Origin: Anaerolineae bacterium
Lineage (GTDB): Bacteria; Chloroflexota; Anaerolineae; Promineifilales; Promineifilaceae
Assembly (NCBI GenBank): GCA_014879345.1
Contig: JACSSI010000188.1
Span: 1-8,141 of the forward strand
Reading direction: 5' to 3'
DNA: 8,141 bases
Shown: positions 1 through 5,715 of the stretch, piece by piece
Position numbering within the stretch: position 1 is the stretch's first letter
How the letters are laid out: each line of letters begins with the position of its first letter
Made by a program: the position numbers and the translations under genes
Notes under the pieces: model-generated
Told to the model about the DNA's origin: nothing
Seen by the model: the letters and a program-made list of their open reading frames with translations, nothing else
Database searches by the model: none

Positions 1-2
1 CT

Positions 3-70
3 TTTCCTTGAAGGAAACCACAATTTTGCATGATGGTAATTTTGAGAACTTTTTGTGGTTTACCTAAACC
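3..70. promoter_or_regulatory. Palindrome cluster upstream of pstS (candidate operators)
   Basis: Three symmetric elements are nested here. TTTCCTTGAAGGAAA (3-17) is a perfect palindrome with 7-base arms around a central G. AAACCACAA (15-23) is the exact reverse complement of TTGTGGTTT (53-61). GGTTTACCTAAACC (57-70) has perfect 6-base arms around CC. The motif AAACC recurs in the elements at 15-19 and 66-70, and in reverse at 57-61. The position just ahead of pstS suggests regulator binding, possibly by the PhoB-like protein, but I do not recognise a textbook Pho box of 11-bp-spaced direct repeats. The symmetry is seen in the sequence; the regulatory role is inferred. Confidence 0.35.
42..70 (+). 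promoter_or_regulatory. Possible weak pstS promoter
   Basis: TTGAGA (42-47) matches the sigma-70 -35 consensus at five of six bases. It lies 17 bp from TAAACC (65-70), a poor -10 box with three matches, and that box lies inside the palindrome at 57-70. An alternative -10 is TTTAAG (73-78) without a -35, as would fit an activator-dependent promoter. Either option is weak, which is usual for phosphate-regulated promoters that need an activator. Confidence 0.22.
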
Positions 71-91
71 TTTTTAAGCGGTTGACCCCAT

Positions 92-100
92 AGGGAAGAG
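92..100 (+). promoter_or_regulatory. Ribosome binding site fixing a TTG start for pstS
   Basis: The purine run AGGGAAGAG lies a few bases ahead of TTG at 104. An in-frame TGA at 83-85 closes the frame upstream, and no ATG or GTG lies between it and the TTG. The TTG also opens a complete lipoprotein signal peptide, so it is the only sensible start. Confidence 0.7.
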
Positions 101-103
101 ATA

Positions 104-1027
104 TTGAAAAACAAAAGACCCCCTTCACCGTGGAGCAAATGGCTCCTACCTTTACTCCTGTTTACCGTTCTTTTATTTGTAGCGTGTGGAAGTCGAGATA
201 AGGAACCGTCTGCTGAATCTGGCAGCACTGGTGAGACCCGTGCTATCCAAAATAAAGGTTCAGATACCCTGGTAAACGTAGCCCTGTCCTGGGCAGAAAC
301 CTACCGTGAAATAGACCCCACCGTCACCATTGCCGTCACCGGCGGCGGTTCAGGCACGGGGATTGCCTCCCTCATTAACGGCACTGTCGATATTGCCAAC
401 GCCTCTCGCGCTATGAAGGAAAAAGAATACGAGGATGCTCAGGCCAACGGCATTGAAGCGGTTGAGCATGTGGTGGCGATTGATGCCCTGGCTGTGATTG
501 TCAACCTCGAAAATCCGGTCAGCGAACTCACCATCGACCAGTTAGCCGACATGTATACCGGTCGTATTACCAACTGGAAAGATGTGGGCGGCAATGATGA
601 GCCGATTGTGCTGCTTTCTCGCGAAACCAACTCCGGTACGCATGTTTACTTTTTGGAAGAAGTTGTGCGCAAGGGTGAGGATGACAATACAGATATTTTT
701 GCGCCACAGACCTTGCTTATGCCTTCTTCGGTGGGTATTACAAGTGAGCTACGCCGTAATCCCAAAGCGATTGGCTACGATGGTCTCGGCTATGTTGATC
801 AGGAACATGAAAAAGTGATTGCCGTGGCGGTGGATGCGGATTCTCCTTTTGTGATGCCTACTGTGGAAACTGCATCGACGGGTGAGTATCCGTTGGCACG
901 AAATTTGTTCATGTATACAGCGGGTGAACCAACTGGCGTGATTGCTGAATATCTGGATTGGATTCTTGGCCCCGGTGGTCAGCAAATTGTGGCAAACCTC
1001 GGCTTTGTTCCCCTAACAGACCAATGA
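104..1027 (+). CDS. pstS: PstS, phosphate-binding lipoprotein of the Pst ABC importer
   Basis: Extracytoplasmic phosphate receptor that delivers inorganic phosphate to the PstC/PstA channel; 307 residues. A basic N-terminus, a hydrophobic core (about 13-26) and a lipobox FVAC (25-28) predict cleavage and lipidation at Cys28. A short Ser/Glu/Gly-rich linker follows. Family motifs in order are GSDT (52-55), the glycine-rich GGGSGTGI (80-87), DIANASR (96-102), the anion-loop motif SRETNSGTH (172-180), IGYDGLGYV (223-231) and YPLARNLF (262-269); the C-terminus has the usual GFVPL. The SGT-type loops and the Arg and Ser/Thr residues match those that hold phosphate in this family. It uses TTG as start codon after a good Shine-Dalgarno and is the first gene of the operon. 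A phosphonate or sulfate binder is less likely given the following pstC/A/B genes. Confidence 0.95.
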   Translation: MKNKRPPSPWSKWLLPLLLFTVLLFVACGSRDKEPSAESGSTGETRAIQNKGSDTLVNVALSWAETYREIDPTVTIAVTGGGSGTGIASLINGTVDIANASRAMKEKEYEDAQANGIEAVEHVVAIDALAVIVNLENPVSELTIDQLADMYTGRITNWKDVGGNDEPIVLLSRETNSGTHVYFLEEVVRKGEDDNTDIFAPQTLLMPSSVGITSELRRNPKAIGYDGLGYVDQEHEKVIAVAVDADSPFVMPTVETASTGEYPLARNLFMYTAGEPTGVIAEYLDWILGPGGQQIVANLGFVPLTDQ

Positions 1028-1061
1028 TTACCAGATTAACGACTAAATACTGGAGACTTTT

Positions 1062-2000
1062 ATGACAGCACAACAAGGCGTCCCATCGCCACTGCCAGTG
1101 GATGAGGCACCGCCGCGACCTAAACGGGAAATTGTGATTGAGGCATTTATTCGTGTTGCGGGTGTGTCTACAATTATTATTATCATTTTGATTTTTGCTT
1201 TCTTGTTGAAGGAGGGTCTCCCCGCCTTTTTCAAGGTGTCGATTACGGGCTTACTTGCTCGTCGTTGGTATCCAATTGAGGACATGTTTGGCCTGCTGCC
1301 ACTGCTGGTTGGTTCCCTGCTGGTGACGGTGGGGGCGGTGGTGATTGCGGTGCCGCTTGGGCTGACAACGGCCGTTTTCCTTGGAGAACTCGCACCCCCC
1401 TGGCTCAGAGAAATATTAAAACCGGTCATCGAAGTGCTGGCTGGCATTCCTTCCATCGTCTTAGGCTTTTTAGGCTGGGTGGTGCTTGCACCAGCCATCC
1501 AAAACATGGGCGCACCGACTGGCCTGACAGCCTTCACCGGCTCCCTGATTTTGGCCTACATGGCCTTGCCCACCATCATCAGCATCACTGAAGACGCGCT
1601 TTACGCCGTGCCTAAAGAGTACCGCGACGGCTCCCTGGCGCTGGGGGCAACCCATTGGCAGACGATATACAAAGTGGTTTTGCCCGCAGCACGCTCTGGC
1701 ATCGTCATCGCCATCATGCTCGGCATTGGCCGCGCCATCGGCGAGACGATGGCCGTCATGCTGGTGACGGGCAACGCTGCCAACATCCCCTCGCTGAGTG
1801 ACGGGCTGTACTTCCAACCCGTTCGTACCTTAACAGCTACCATTGCCGCCGAAATGGGCGAGGTTGCCAGCGGCAGCTTGCACTACAACGTGCTGTTTGC
1901 CATCGGCATTGTGTTATTTGTGATTACGTTCCTGATTAACTCATTGGCAACCTGGATTATTGGCGGCAATGGCGGTCGTCGTCGTGGAGGCCAGATATGA
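1062..2000 (+). CDS. pstC: PstC, phosphate ABC transporter permease
   Basis: One of the two membrane subunits forming the phosphate channel; 312 residues, normal family length. A proline-rich cytosolic N-terminus (1-25) precedes about six membrane segments, roughly 30-50, 78-100, 120-145, 158-178, 210-235 and 278-300. The EAA coupling loop that docks on the ATPase is at about 191-208 (ALGATHWQ through VVLP). It is followed by the conserved charged segment RAIGE (224-228) typical of PstC. The C-terminus is Arg/Gly-rich and cytosolic. ATG is preceded by GGAG at 1052-1055, and the gap after pstS is 34 bp. The stop codon overlaps the start of pstA in ATGA, so the two are probably translationally coupled. 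It contains one exact AACGGCCGTT (1367-1376). Confidence 0.95.
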   Translation: MTAQQGVPSPLPVDEAPPRPKREIVIEAFIRVAGVSTIIIIILIFAFLLKEGLPAFFKVSITGLLARRWYPIEDMFGLLPLLVGSLLVTVGAVVIAVPLGLTTAVFLGELAPPWLREILKPVIEVLAGIPSIVLGFLGWVVLAPAIQNMGAPTGLTAFTGSLILAYMALPTIISITEDALYAVPKEYRDGSLALGATHWQTIYKVVLPAARSGIVIAIMLGIGRAIGETMAVMLVTGNAANIPSLSDGLYFQPVRTLTATIAAEMGEVASGSLHYNVLFAIGIVLFVITFLINSLATWIIGGNGGRRRGGQI

Positions 2001-2842
2001 ACCGACAACAGACTCAAACCGTTGCTAAAGTGGTGATAACGGCCGTTGCCGCCATCGTCGTCATCCCCATCATTTATGTAGTGTTCTACACCGTCGCACG
2101 CGGTATCCAGGCCATCAGTTGGGACTTCCTCACCCAGTTCCCCACCAACGGCATGACAGAAGGTGGCATCTTCCCCGCCATCGTGGGCACAATACTACTC
2201 ACCTTTGGCACAGCCATTGCCGCAATCCCGTTAGGCATATCAGCCGCCATCTATTTGGCTGAATACGCAACTGAAAACCGACTCACACGTGCCATTCGTT
2301 TAGCCATTGTCAACCTGGCCGGTATCCCCTCCATCGTTTATGGGCTGTTTGGACTGGGCGTATTCGTCCTGTTCCTCAACATGGGCACCTCCATCATCGC
2401 AGGGGCGCTAACACTTGGCCTGATGACCTTACCCATCGTCATCTCCACCTCAGAAGAAGCCATCAATACCGTGCCGCAAGAATTTCGCGTCGTCAGCTAT
2501 AGTGTAGGTGCAACCCGTTGGCAAACAGTTCGCTACCAAATTTTGCCCCAAGCCACCCCCGGCATCATCACCGGCGTCATTCTCGGTTTAGGACGGGCGG
2601 CTGGCGAAACGGCTCCCATTCTCTTCACAGCGGCCGCATTCTATGTGCCGCAACTGCCTCAATCAATGTTTGACCAGACAATGGCGCTCCCCTACCACCT
2701 ATATGTCATTTCGACACAGGTTCCGGGTATGCCCCTGGACATTCAGTTTGCCACCGCATTGGTGCTGCTAACCTTCGTGCTCTCTATGATTGTAGTGGCA
2801 ACGATATTTCGCACCATCATGCGCCGTCGGCGGGAATGGTAA
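1997..2842 (+). CDS. pstA: PstA, phosphate ABC transporter permease
   Basis: Second channel subunit, partner of PstC; 281 residues, normal for the family. There are about six membrane segments, roughly 10-33, 58-85, 102-127, 130-150, 188-212 and 250-273. The EAA loop lies at about 168-184 (SVGATRWQ through ILP), followed by the PstA hallmark RAAGETAP (200-207), which carries the conserved Arg and Glu. A basic C-terminus (RTIMRRRREW) is cytosolic. The start overlaps the pstC stop (ATGA), with GGAGG at 1986-1990 inside the end of pstC. Because PstC and PstA are already different, a pair of different ATPases could each take a fixed place beneath them. It contains AACGGCCGTT at 2038-2047. Confidence 0.95.
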   Translation: MNRQQTQTVAKVVITAVAAIVVIPIIYVVFYTVARGIQAISWDFLTQFPTNGMTEGGIFPAIVGTILLTFGTAIAAIPLGISAAIYLAEYATENRLTRAIRLAIVNLAGIPSIVYGLFGLGVFVLFLNMGTSIIAGALTLGLMTLPIVISTSEEAINTVPQEFRVVSYSVGATRWQTVRYQILPQATPGIITGVILGLGRAAGETAPILFTAAAFYVPQLPQSMFDQTMALPYHLYVISTQVPGMPLDIQFATALVLLTFVLSMIVVATIFRTIMRRRREW

Positions 2843-2848
2843 GGGAGA
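2841..2848 (+). promoter_or_regulatory. Ribosome binding site fixing the pstB-1 start at 2854
   Basis: AAGGGAGA ends five bases before ATG 2854. The in-frame ATG at 2836, overlapping the end of pstA, has no comparable site at the right distance and would add six unconserved residues. The start at 2854 is therefore preferred. Confidence 0.7.
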
Positions 2849-2853
2849 TTCTT

Positions 2854-3615
2854 ATGACTGATTCAATCATCAACATTCAAAACATCTCCTTCACCTATGG
2901 AGATGGCACCGAAGCCTTAAAAAACGTTTCCCTAAAGATTCCCCGAAACGAGGTATTTGTGCTGTTTGGTCCGTCACGGGCTGGCAAAACGACGCTGATG
3001 CGCTTGCTCAACCGTCTCTCAGATTTGCAAGAAGGTGCGACCCATGCTGGCGATGTTGAGTTTGCCGGACAAAATATTTTCAACAAAAATATTGATGTCA
3101 TCGCCTTGCGGCGTCGTATTGGCATGGTTTTTGCTGTGCCAATTCCCTTACCCGGCACCATCTACGAGAACCTGACCTTTGGTCTCAAAATGGCCGGCAT
3201 CAAAGACGCCAATACGCTCAATGAGCGGGTGGAAACATCATTGCGTCAATCCGCTTTGTGGGATGAGGTTAAGGATAGACTGGATGATTCAGCATTTGCC
3301 TTGTCTGGCGGCCAGAAACAGCGCTTGTGTTTGGCACGTAGTTTGGCGCTGGAGCCAGATGTCATTCTGCTCGACAACCCAACCTCTGGCTTAGATCCCA
3401 TTTCGACTTCCATTGTGGAACAATCGTTAACTGAACTGAAGAAGCAATACACCATCATCATGGTGCCCCACAGCGTCCAGCAGGCTTCCCGGGTGGCGGA
3501 TCGTGCCGCCTTTTTGCTGGATGGTGAAGTCATCGAGGTTGGGGGCCAGGCGCAGATTTTCCTGCATCCAAAAGAAAAGAAAACGGAAGATTATGTGACG
3601 GGAAGGTTTGGGTAA
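2854..3615 (+). CDS. pstB: PstB-1, PstB-like ATPase with degenerate catalytic residues
   Basis: ABC ATPase of the PstB family, 253 residues from ATG 2854 (259 if from 2836). Walker A is GPSRAGKT (39-46), still consensus although PstB usually has GPSGCGKS. The segment that normally reads VFQxPxPFP is VFAVPIPLP, so the Q-loop Gln is Ala94. The signature LSGGQ (150-154) is intact. Walker B ends LLDN, so the catalytic Glu is replaced by Asn175 after Asp174. D-loop SGLD (178-181) and switch His206 are present, though the usual Thr before it is Pro205. The C-terminus DYVTGRFG is typical of PstB. It is complete, with no frameshift, and conserved elsewhere, so it does not look like a decaying gene. 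It follows pstA by 11 bp. By established ABC logic a homodimer should hydrolyse ATP poorly; it probably pairs with PstB-2. Confidence 0.92.
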   Translation: MTDSIINIQNISFTYGDGTEALKNVSLKIPRNEVFVLFGPSRAGKTTLMRLLNRLSDLQEGATHAGDVEFAGQNIFNKNIDVIALRRRIGMVFAVPIPLPGTIYENLTFGLKMAGIKDANTLNERVETSLRQSALWDEVKDRLDDSAFALSGGQKQRLCLARSLALEPDVILLDNPTSGLDPISTSIVEQSLTELKKQYTIIMVPHSVQQASRVADRAAFLLDGEVIEVGGQAQIFLHPKEKKTEDYVTGRFG

Positions 3616-3622
3616 AGATTTT

Positions 3623-3697
3623 CCCTCTCCCCAGCCCTCTCCCAAGGGGAGAGGGAGCCGGACTTCTCCTCCCCTTGGGAGGGGATTGAGGGGAGGG
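3623..3697. repeat. GC-rich double-hairpin dispersed repeat within the pst operon
   Basis: The gap between the two pstB genes is almost filled by an imperfect inverted repeat. Its 27-base arms (3623-3649 and 3671-3697) match at 22 positions, and three of the five differences are G-U compatible in RNA. Each half also folds by itself: CCCTCTCCC (3635-3643) pairs with GGGAGAGGG (3647-3655) over a 3-base loop, and CCTCCC (3668-3673) pairs with GGGAGG (3677-3682). The C-rich/G-rich pattern resembles a widespread class of bacterial intergenic palindromes whose translation gives spurious 'NPLPRGGE' peptides. No T tract follows, so it is not a standard terminator. In mRNA it could stabilise or attenuate the transcript between the genes. 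Confidence 0.75.
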
Positions 3698-3721
3698 CAA
3701 AAGTCACCAATTGGATAACTC

Positions 3722-4477
3722 ATGGATAAAAAAATAGAAGTAAACAAATTCGACTTTTACTATGGTGATTTTCAAGCGCTCATCGACTTGAATTTTCCTA
3801 TCATCAAAAACCAGATTACGGCGCTGATTGGCCCTTCTGGCTGTGGCAAATCAACCTTTTTGCGTGCCATCAACCGTATGAACGATACCATCAGCATTGC
3901 CCGTGCCGATGGCGAGATTTTGCTCGATGGCAAAAACGTTTACGATCAGGATGTGGATGTCTCTGAATTGCGGCAGCGGGTGGGCATGGTCTTCCAACGG
4001 CCGAATCCCTTTCCGCAATCGGTGTTTGACAATGTGGCGTATGGGCCGCGTGTGCTGGGCACAGCCACCAAGCATGAGCTGCCCGATGTTGTGGAAAAGA
4101 GTTTGCGTGGCGCGGCGTTGTGGGATGAGGTGAAGGATAAACTGAAGAGTTCGGCGCTGGATTTGAATCCCGGCCAGCAGCAGCGTATGTGTATTGCCCG
4201 CGCCATTGCCGTTCAACCGGAAGTGATTCTGATGGATGAGCCGTGTTCGGCGCTAGACCCCATTGCCACACTGCATGTTGAGGATTTGATGCGTGAGTTG
4301 TCGAAGGATTACACCATTGTGATTGTGACCCACAGTATGCAGCAAGCGGCTCGCGCTTCTGACTGGACGGGTTTTTTCTGGTTAGGCAAGCTGGTGGAGT
4401 TTGGCGGCACGCATGAGTTGTTTACAAATCCGAAGCAGGAGCTAACGGAGGCGTATATCACAGGGCGGCAGGGCTGA
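3722..4477 (+). CDS. pstB: PstB-2, PstB ATPase with a degenerate signature motif
   Basis: PstB-family ABC ATPase, 251 residues, the usual length. Walker A GPSGCGKS (37-44), Q-loop Gln92 in VGMVFQRPNPFP, Walker B LMDE with Asp172 and catalytic Glu173, D-loop SALD (176-179) and switch His204 in VTHSMQQAA are all canonical. The signature, normally LSGGQ, is LNPGQ (148-152): the Ser that contacts the ATP gamma-phosphate is Asn149 and the first Gly is Pro150. The following QQRMCIAR is normal. The C-terminus AYITGRQG is typical. A homodimer would have two defective signatures, whereas pairing with PstB-1 restores one complete site. The Shine-Dalgarno is weak (GGA at 3713-3715). It is the last gene before the operon terminator, and no phoU follows. 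Confidence 0.94.
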   Translation: MDKKIEVNKFDFYYGDFQALIDLNFPIIKNQITALIGPSGCGKSTFLRAINRMNDTISIARADGEILLDGKNVYDQDVDVSELRQRVGMVFQRPNPFPQSVFDNVAYGPRVLGTATKHELPDVVEKSLRGAALWDEVKDKLKSSALDLNPGQQQRMCIARAIAVQPEVILMDEPCSALDPIATLHVEDLMRELSKDYTIVIVTHSMQQAARASDWTGFFWLGKLVEFGGTHELFTNPKQELTEAYITGRQG

Positions 4478-4478
4478 G

Positions 4479-4518
4479 CAATTGTCAATTGTGAATGGTT
4501 AATTATGAATTGTGAAGT
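4479..4518. repeat. AT-rich short repeat remnant after pstB-2
   Basis: Two perfect tandem copies of CAATTGT (4479-4485 and 4486-4492) are followed by related AATTATGAATTGTGAA at 4501-4516. Stretches built from AATTGTGAA/AATTATGAA units occur as dispersed intergenic filler in several bacterial genomes. Here it lies between the pstB-2 stop and the terminator stem. No function is evident. Confidence 0.5.
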
Positions 4519-4520
4519 GA

Positions 4521-4549
4521 GGGCGAGCCGGTGGCTCGTCCTTTTTTTT
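4521..4549 (+). terminator. Rho-independent terminator of the pst operon
   Basis: GGGCGAGCC (4521-4529) pairs with GGCTCGTCC (4533-4541) through nine pairs, one a G-U wobble, over the loop GGT. Eight T residues (4542-4549) follow directly. It ends pst transcription 44 bp after pstB-2. On the other strand the hairpin is preceded by the A run and not followed by a T run, so it should work mainly rightward. The convergent chrA stop codon (4548-4550) overlaps the T tract. Confidence 0.9.
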
Positions 4550-5693
4550 AGCGGAGGAGGAGCCAGCCGATGAGTGCGCCACCGAAGACGAGCCAGATGG
4601 AACTCACATTAAAGCGGATGGCAAGAACGGCCGTTATCCCAAATATCAACCACGCCTGCCAACTAATGAGCGTATGGCTGGCGAGTCTGATGAGAACGGC
4701 CGTCATCAAGCCGACGGAACTGACATTGATGGCGTCAAGAAAGGTGGCTGTCCACACATTTTGGCGCAGGCGCGGCACGAGAGGATTCAAAATAGCCACA
4801 AAGATAAACGAGGGAATGAAAATACCCAGCGTAGCCACAATGCCGCCAGCCAAACCATGGAGCTGATAGCCGATGAAGGTGGCAGTGGTGAGTACGGGGC
4901 CAGGCGTGAACTGTCCAACCGCGACGGCATCGAGTAACTGCTGTTGGGTGAGCCAGCCAAAATCGTTGACCAGCCAGCCTTCGATGAAGGCGATAAGCAC
5001 GTAACCAGAGCCGTACAAAACGCTGCCAATCATGAGGAAGAAGAAGAAGATTTGCCATAGACCGGGCATAACGGCCGTTACCTGCAAAAATTGTTCGAGC
5101 TGAGCCACAAGCGGATGTGAACCGGGCAGCAAAAACAAGGGTAAGCTGGCATCCTGTTCGCGTCGTTTTTGCCATACCAGCCACCCCATGCCCAAAATGC
5201 CGCCAGCGAACAGCGCCAACAGTTCATTGCCGCCCAAAATCACCGCCAGCGTCACCGCGATGCCAATCACAACCAACTGCCAATTTTTAGCCGCCTTCTT
5301 GCCCAGTCGCCAGACCGCCCCCAGTATCACGGCGATGATGACGGGTTGGATGCCTGCTAAAAACGGCCGTGCCTGCGGCAAATCGCCATACTCGGCATAT
5401 AGCCAGGCAAAAACGAGGGTGATGAGCACGGCTGGCAAAATAAACGAGCCGCCAGCCACAATCATGCCCTTCCAACCGGCGTGGACATAGCCGATGTGCA
5501 TGGTCATTTCGGTGGAATTGGGGCCAGGGATGAGATTGGTTGCGCCCACGAAGTCGAGGAAATCCTGGCGGGTGAGCCATTTGCGCTGACGCACAGCCTC
5601 ATCCTCCATCATGGAAATATGAGCGGCGGGGCCACCAAAGCCGAGAATCCCGAGTTTTAGAAAGAGGGCGGCTGTTTCAGTCAAGGGCGACAT
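4548..5693 (-). CDS. chrA: ChrA-type chromate/anion transporter (two CHR domains)
   Basis: Integral membrane protein of the CHR superfamily; characterised members export chromate. It has 381 residues, about the length of the two-domain form. The N-terminal CHR half shows GFGGPAAHISMME (18-30) and the hallmark PGPNSTEMTMHIGY (56-69). The C-terminal half repeats the fold with YGSGYVLIAFIE (227-238) and FTPGPVLTTATFIGY (262-276). There are ten or more hydrophobic segments and a charged interdomain linker at about 175-200. The start at 5693 has AGGT (minus strand, 5702-5699) at good spacing. The gene begins 22 bp after the kinase stop and is probably cotranscribed with phoB-phoR. Substrate is inferred from family only; given its neighbours another oxyanion is possible. 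It carries two exact AACGGCCGTT sites and two near matches. Confidence 0.9.
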   Translation of the reverse strand: MSPLTETAALFLKLGILGFGGPAAHISMMEDEAVRQRKWLTRQDFLDFVGATNLIPGPNSTEMTMHIGYVHAGWKGMIVAGGSFILPAVLITLVFAWLYAEYGDLPQARPFLAGIQPVIIAVILGAVWRLGKKAAKNWQLVVIGIAVTLAVILGGNELLALFAGGILGMGWLVWQKRREQDASLPLFLLPGSHPLVAQLEQFLQVTAVMPGLWQIFFFFLMIGSVLYGSGYVLIAFIEGWLVNDFGWLTQQQLLDAVAVGQFTPGPVLTTATFIGYQLHGLAGGIVATLGIFIPSFIFVAILNPLVPRLRQNVWTATFLDAINVSSVGLMTAVLIRLASHTLISWQAWLIFGITAVLAIRFNVSSIWLVFGGALIGWLLLR

Positions 5694-5715
5694 AAGTTAC
5701 CTGGCGGAGGATTGG

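Noticed and set aside
1043..1537. Minus-strand frame of 164 codons opposite pstC
   Set aside because: Low-complexity Ser/Thr/Pro-rich antisense translation of a clear pstC; no family features and no ribosome binding site of note.
2854..3615. pstB-1 as a decaying pseudogene
   Set aside because: The frame is intact, the length is normal, and LSGGQ, D-loop, H-loop and C-terminus are conserved. The substitutions are confined to the sites expected in a degenerate half of a heterodimer.
3623..3697. Intrinsic terminator between the two pstB genes
   Set aside because: Strong stems are present but no T tract follows on either strand, and termination here would separate a needed gene from its operon.
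3427..3747. Minus-strand frame of 106 codons over the pstB gap
   Set aside because: It is made from translated hairpin repeat (NPLPRGGE-type peptide) and the antisense of pstB-1; this is a known source of spurious proteins.
3851..4271. Overlapping minus-strand frames opposite pstB-2
   Set aside because: Antisense shadows rich in His/Pro/Arg with no recognisable domain, while pstB-2 covers the region completely.
5036..5050. GAA/TTC triplet run in chrA as a phase-variable microsatellite
   Set aside because: It is only four TTC codons encoding a Phe run in a membrane helix; too short, and triplet changes would not shift the frame.
4735..5184. Minus-strand frame of 149 codons inside chrA
   Set aside because: Out-of-frame shadow of chrA; the chrA frame shows two intact CHR domains across the same bases.
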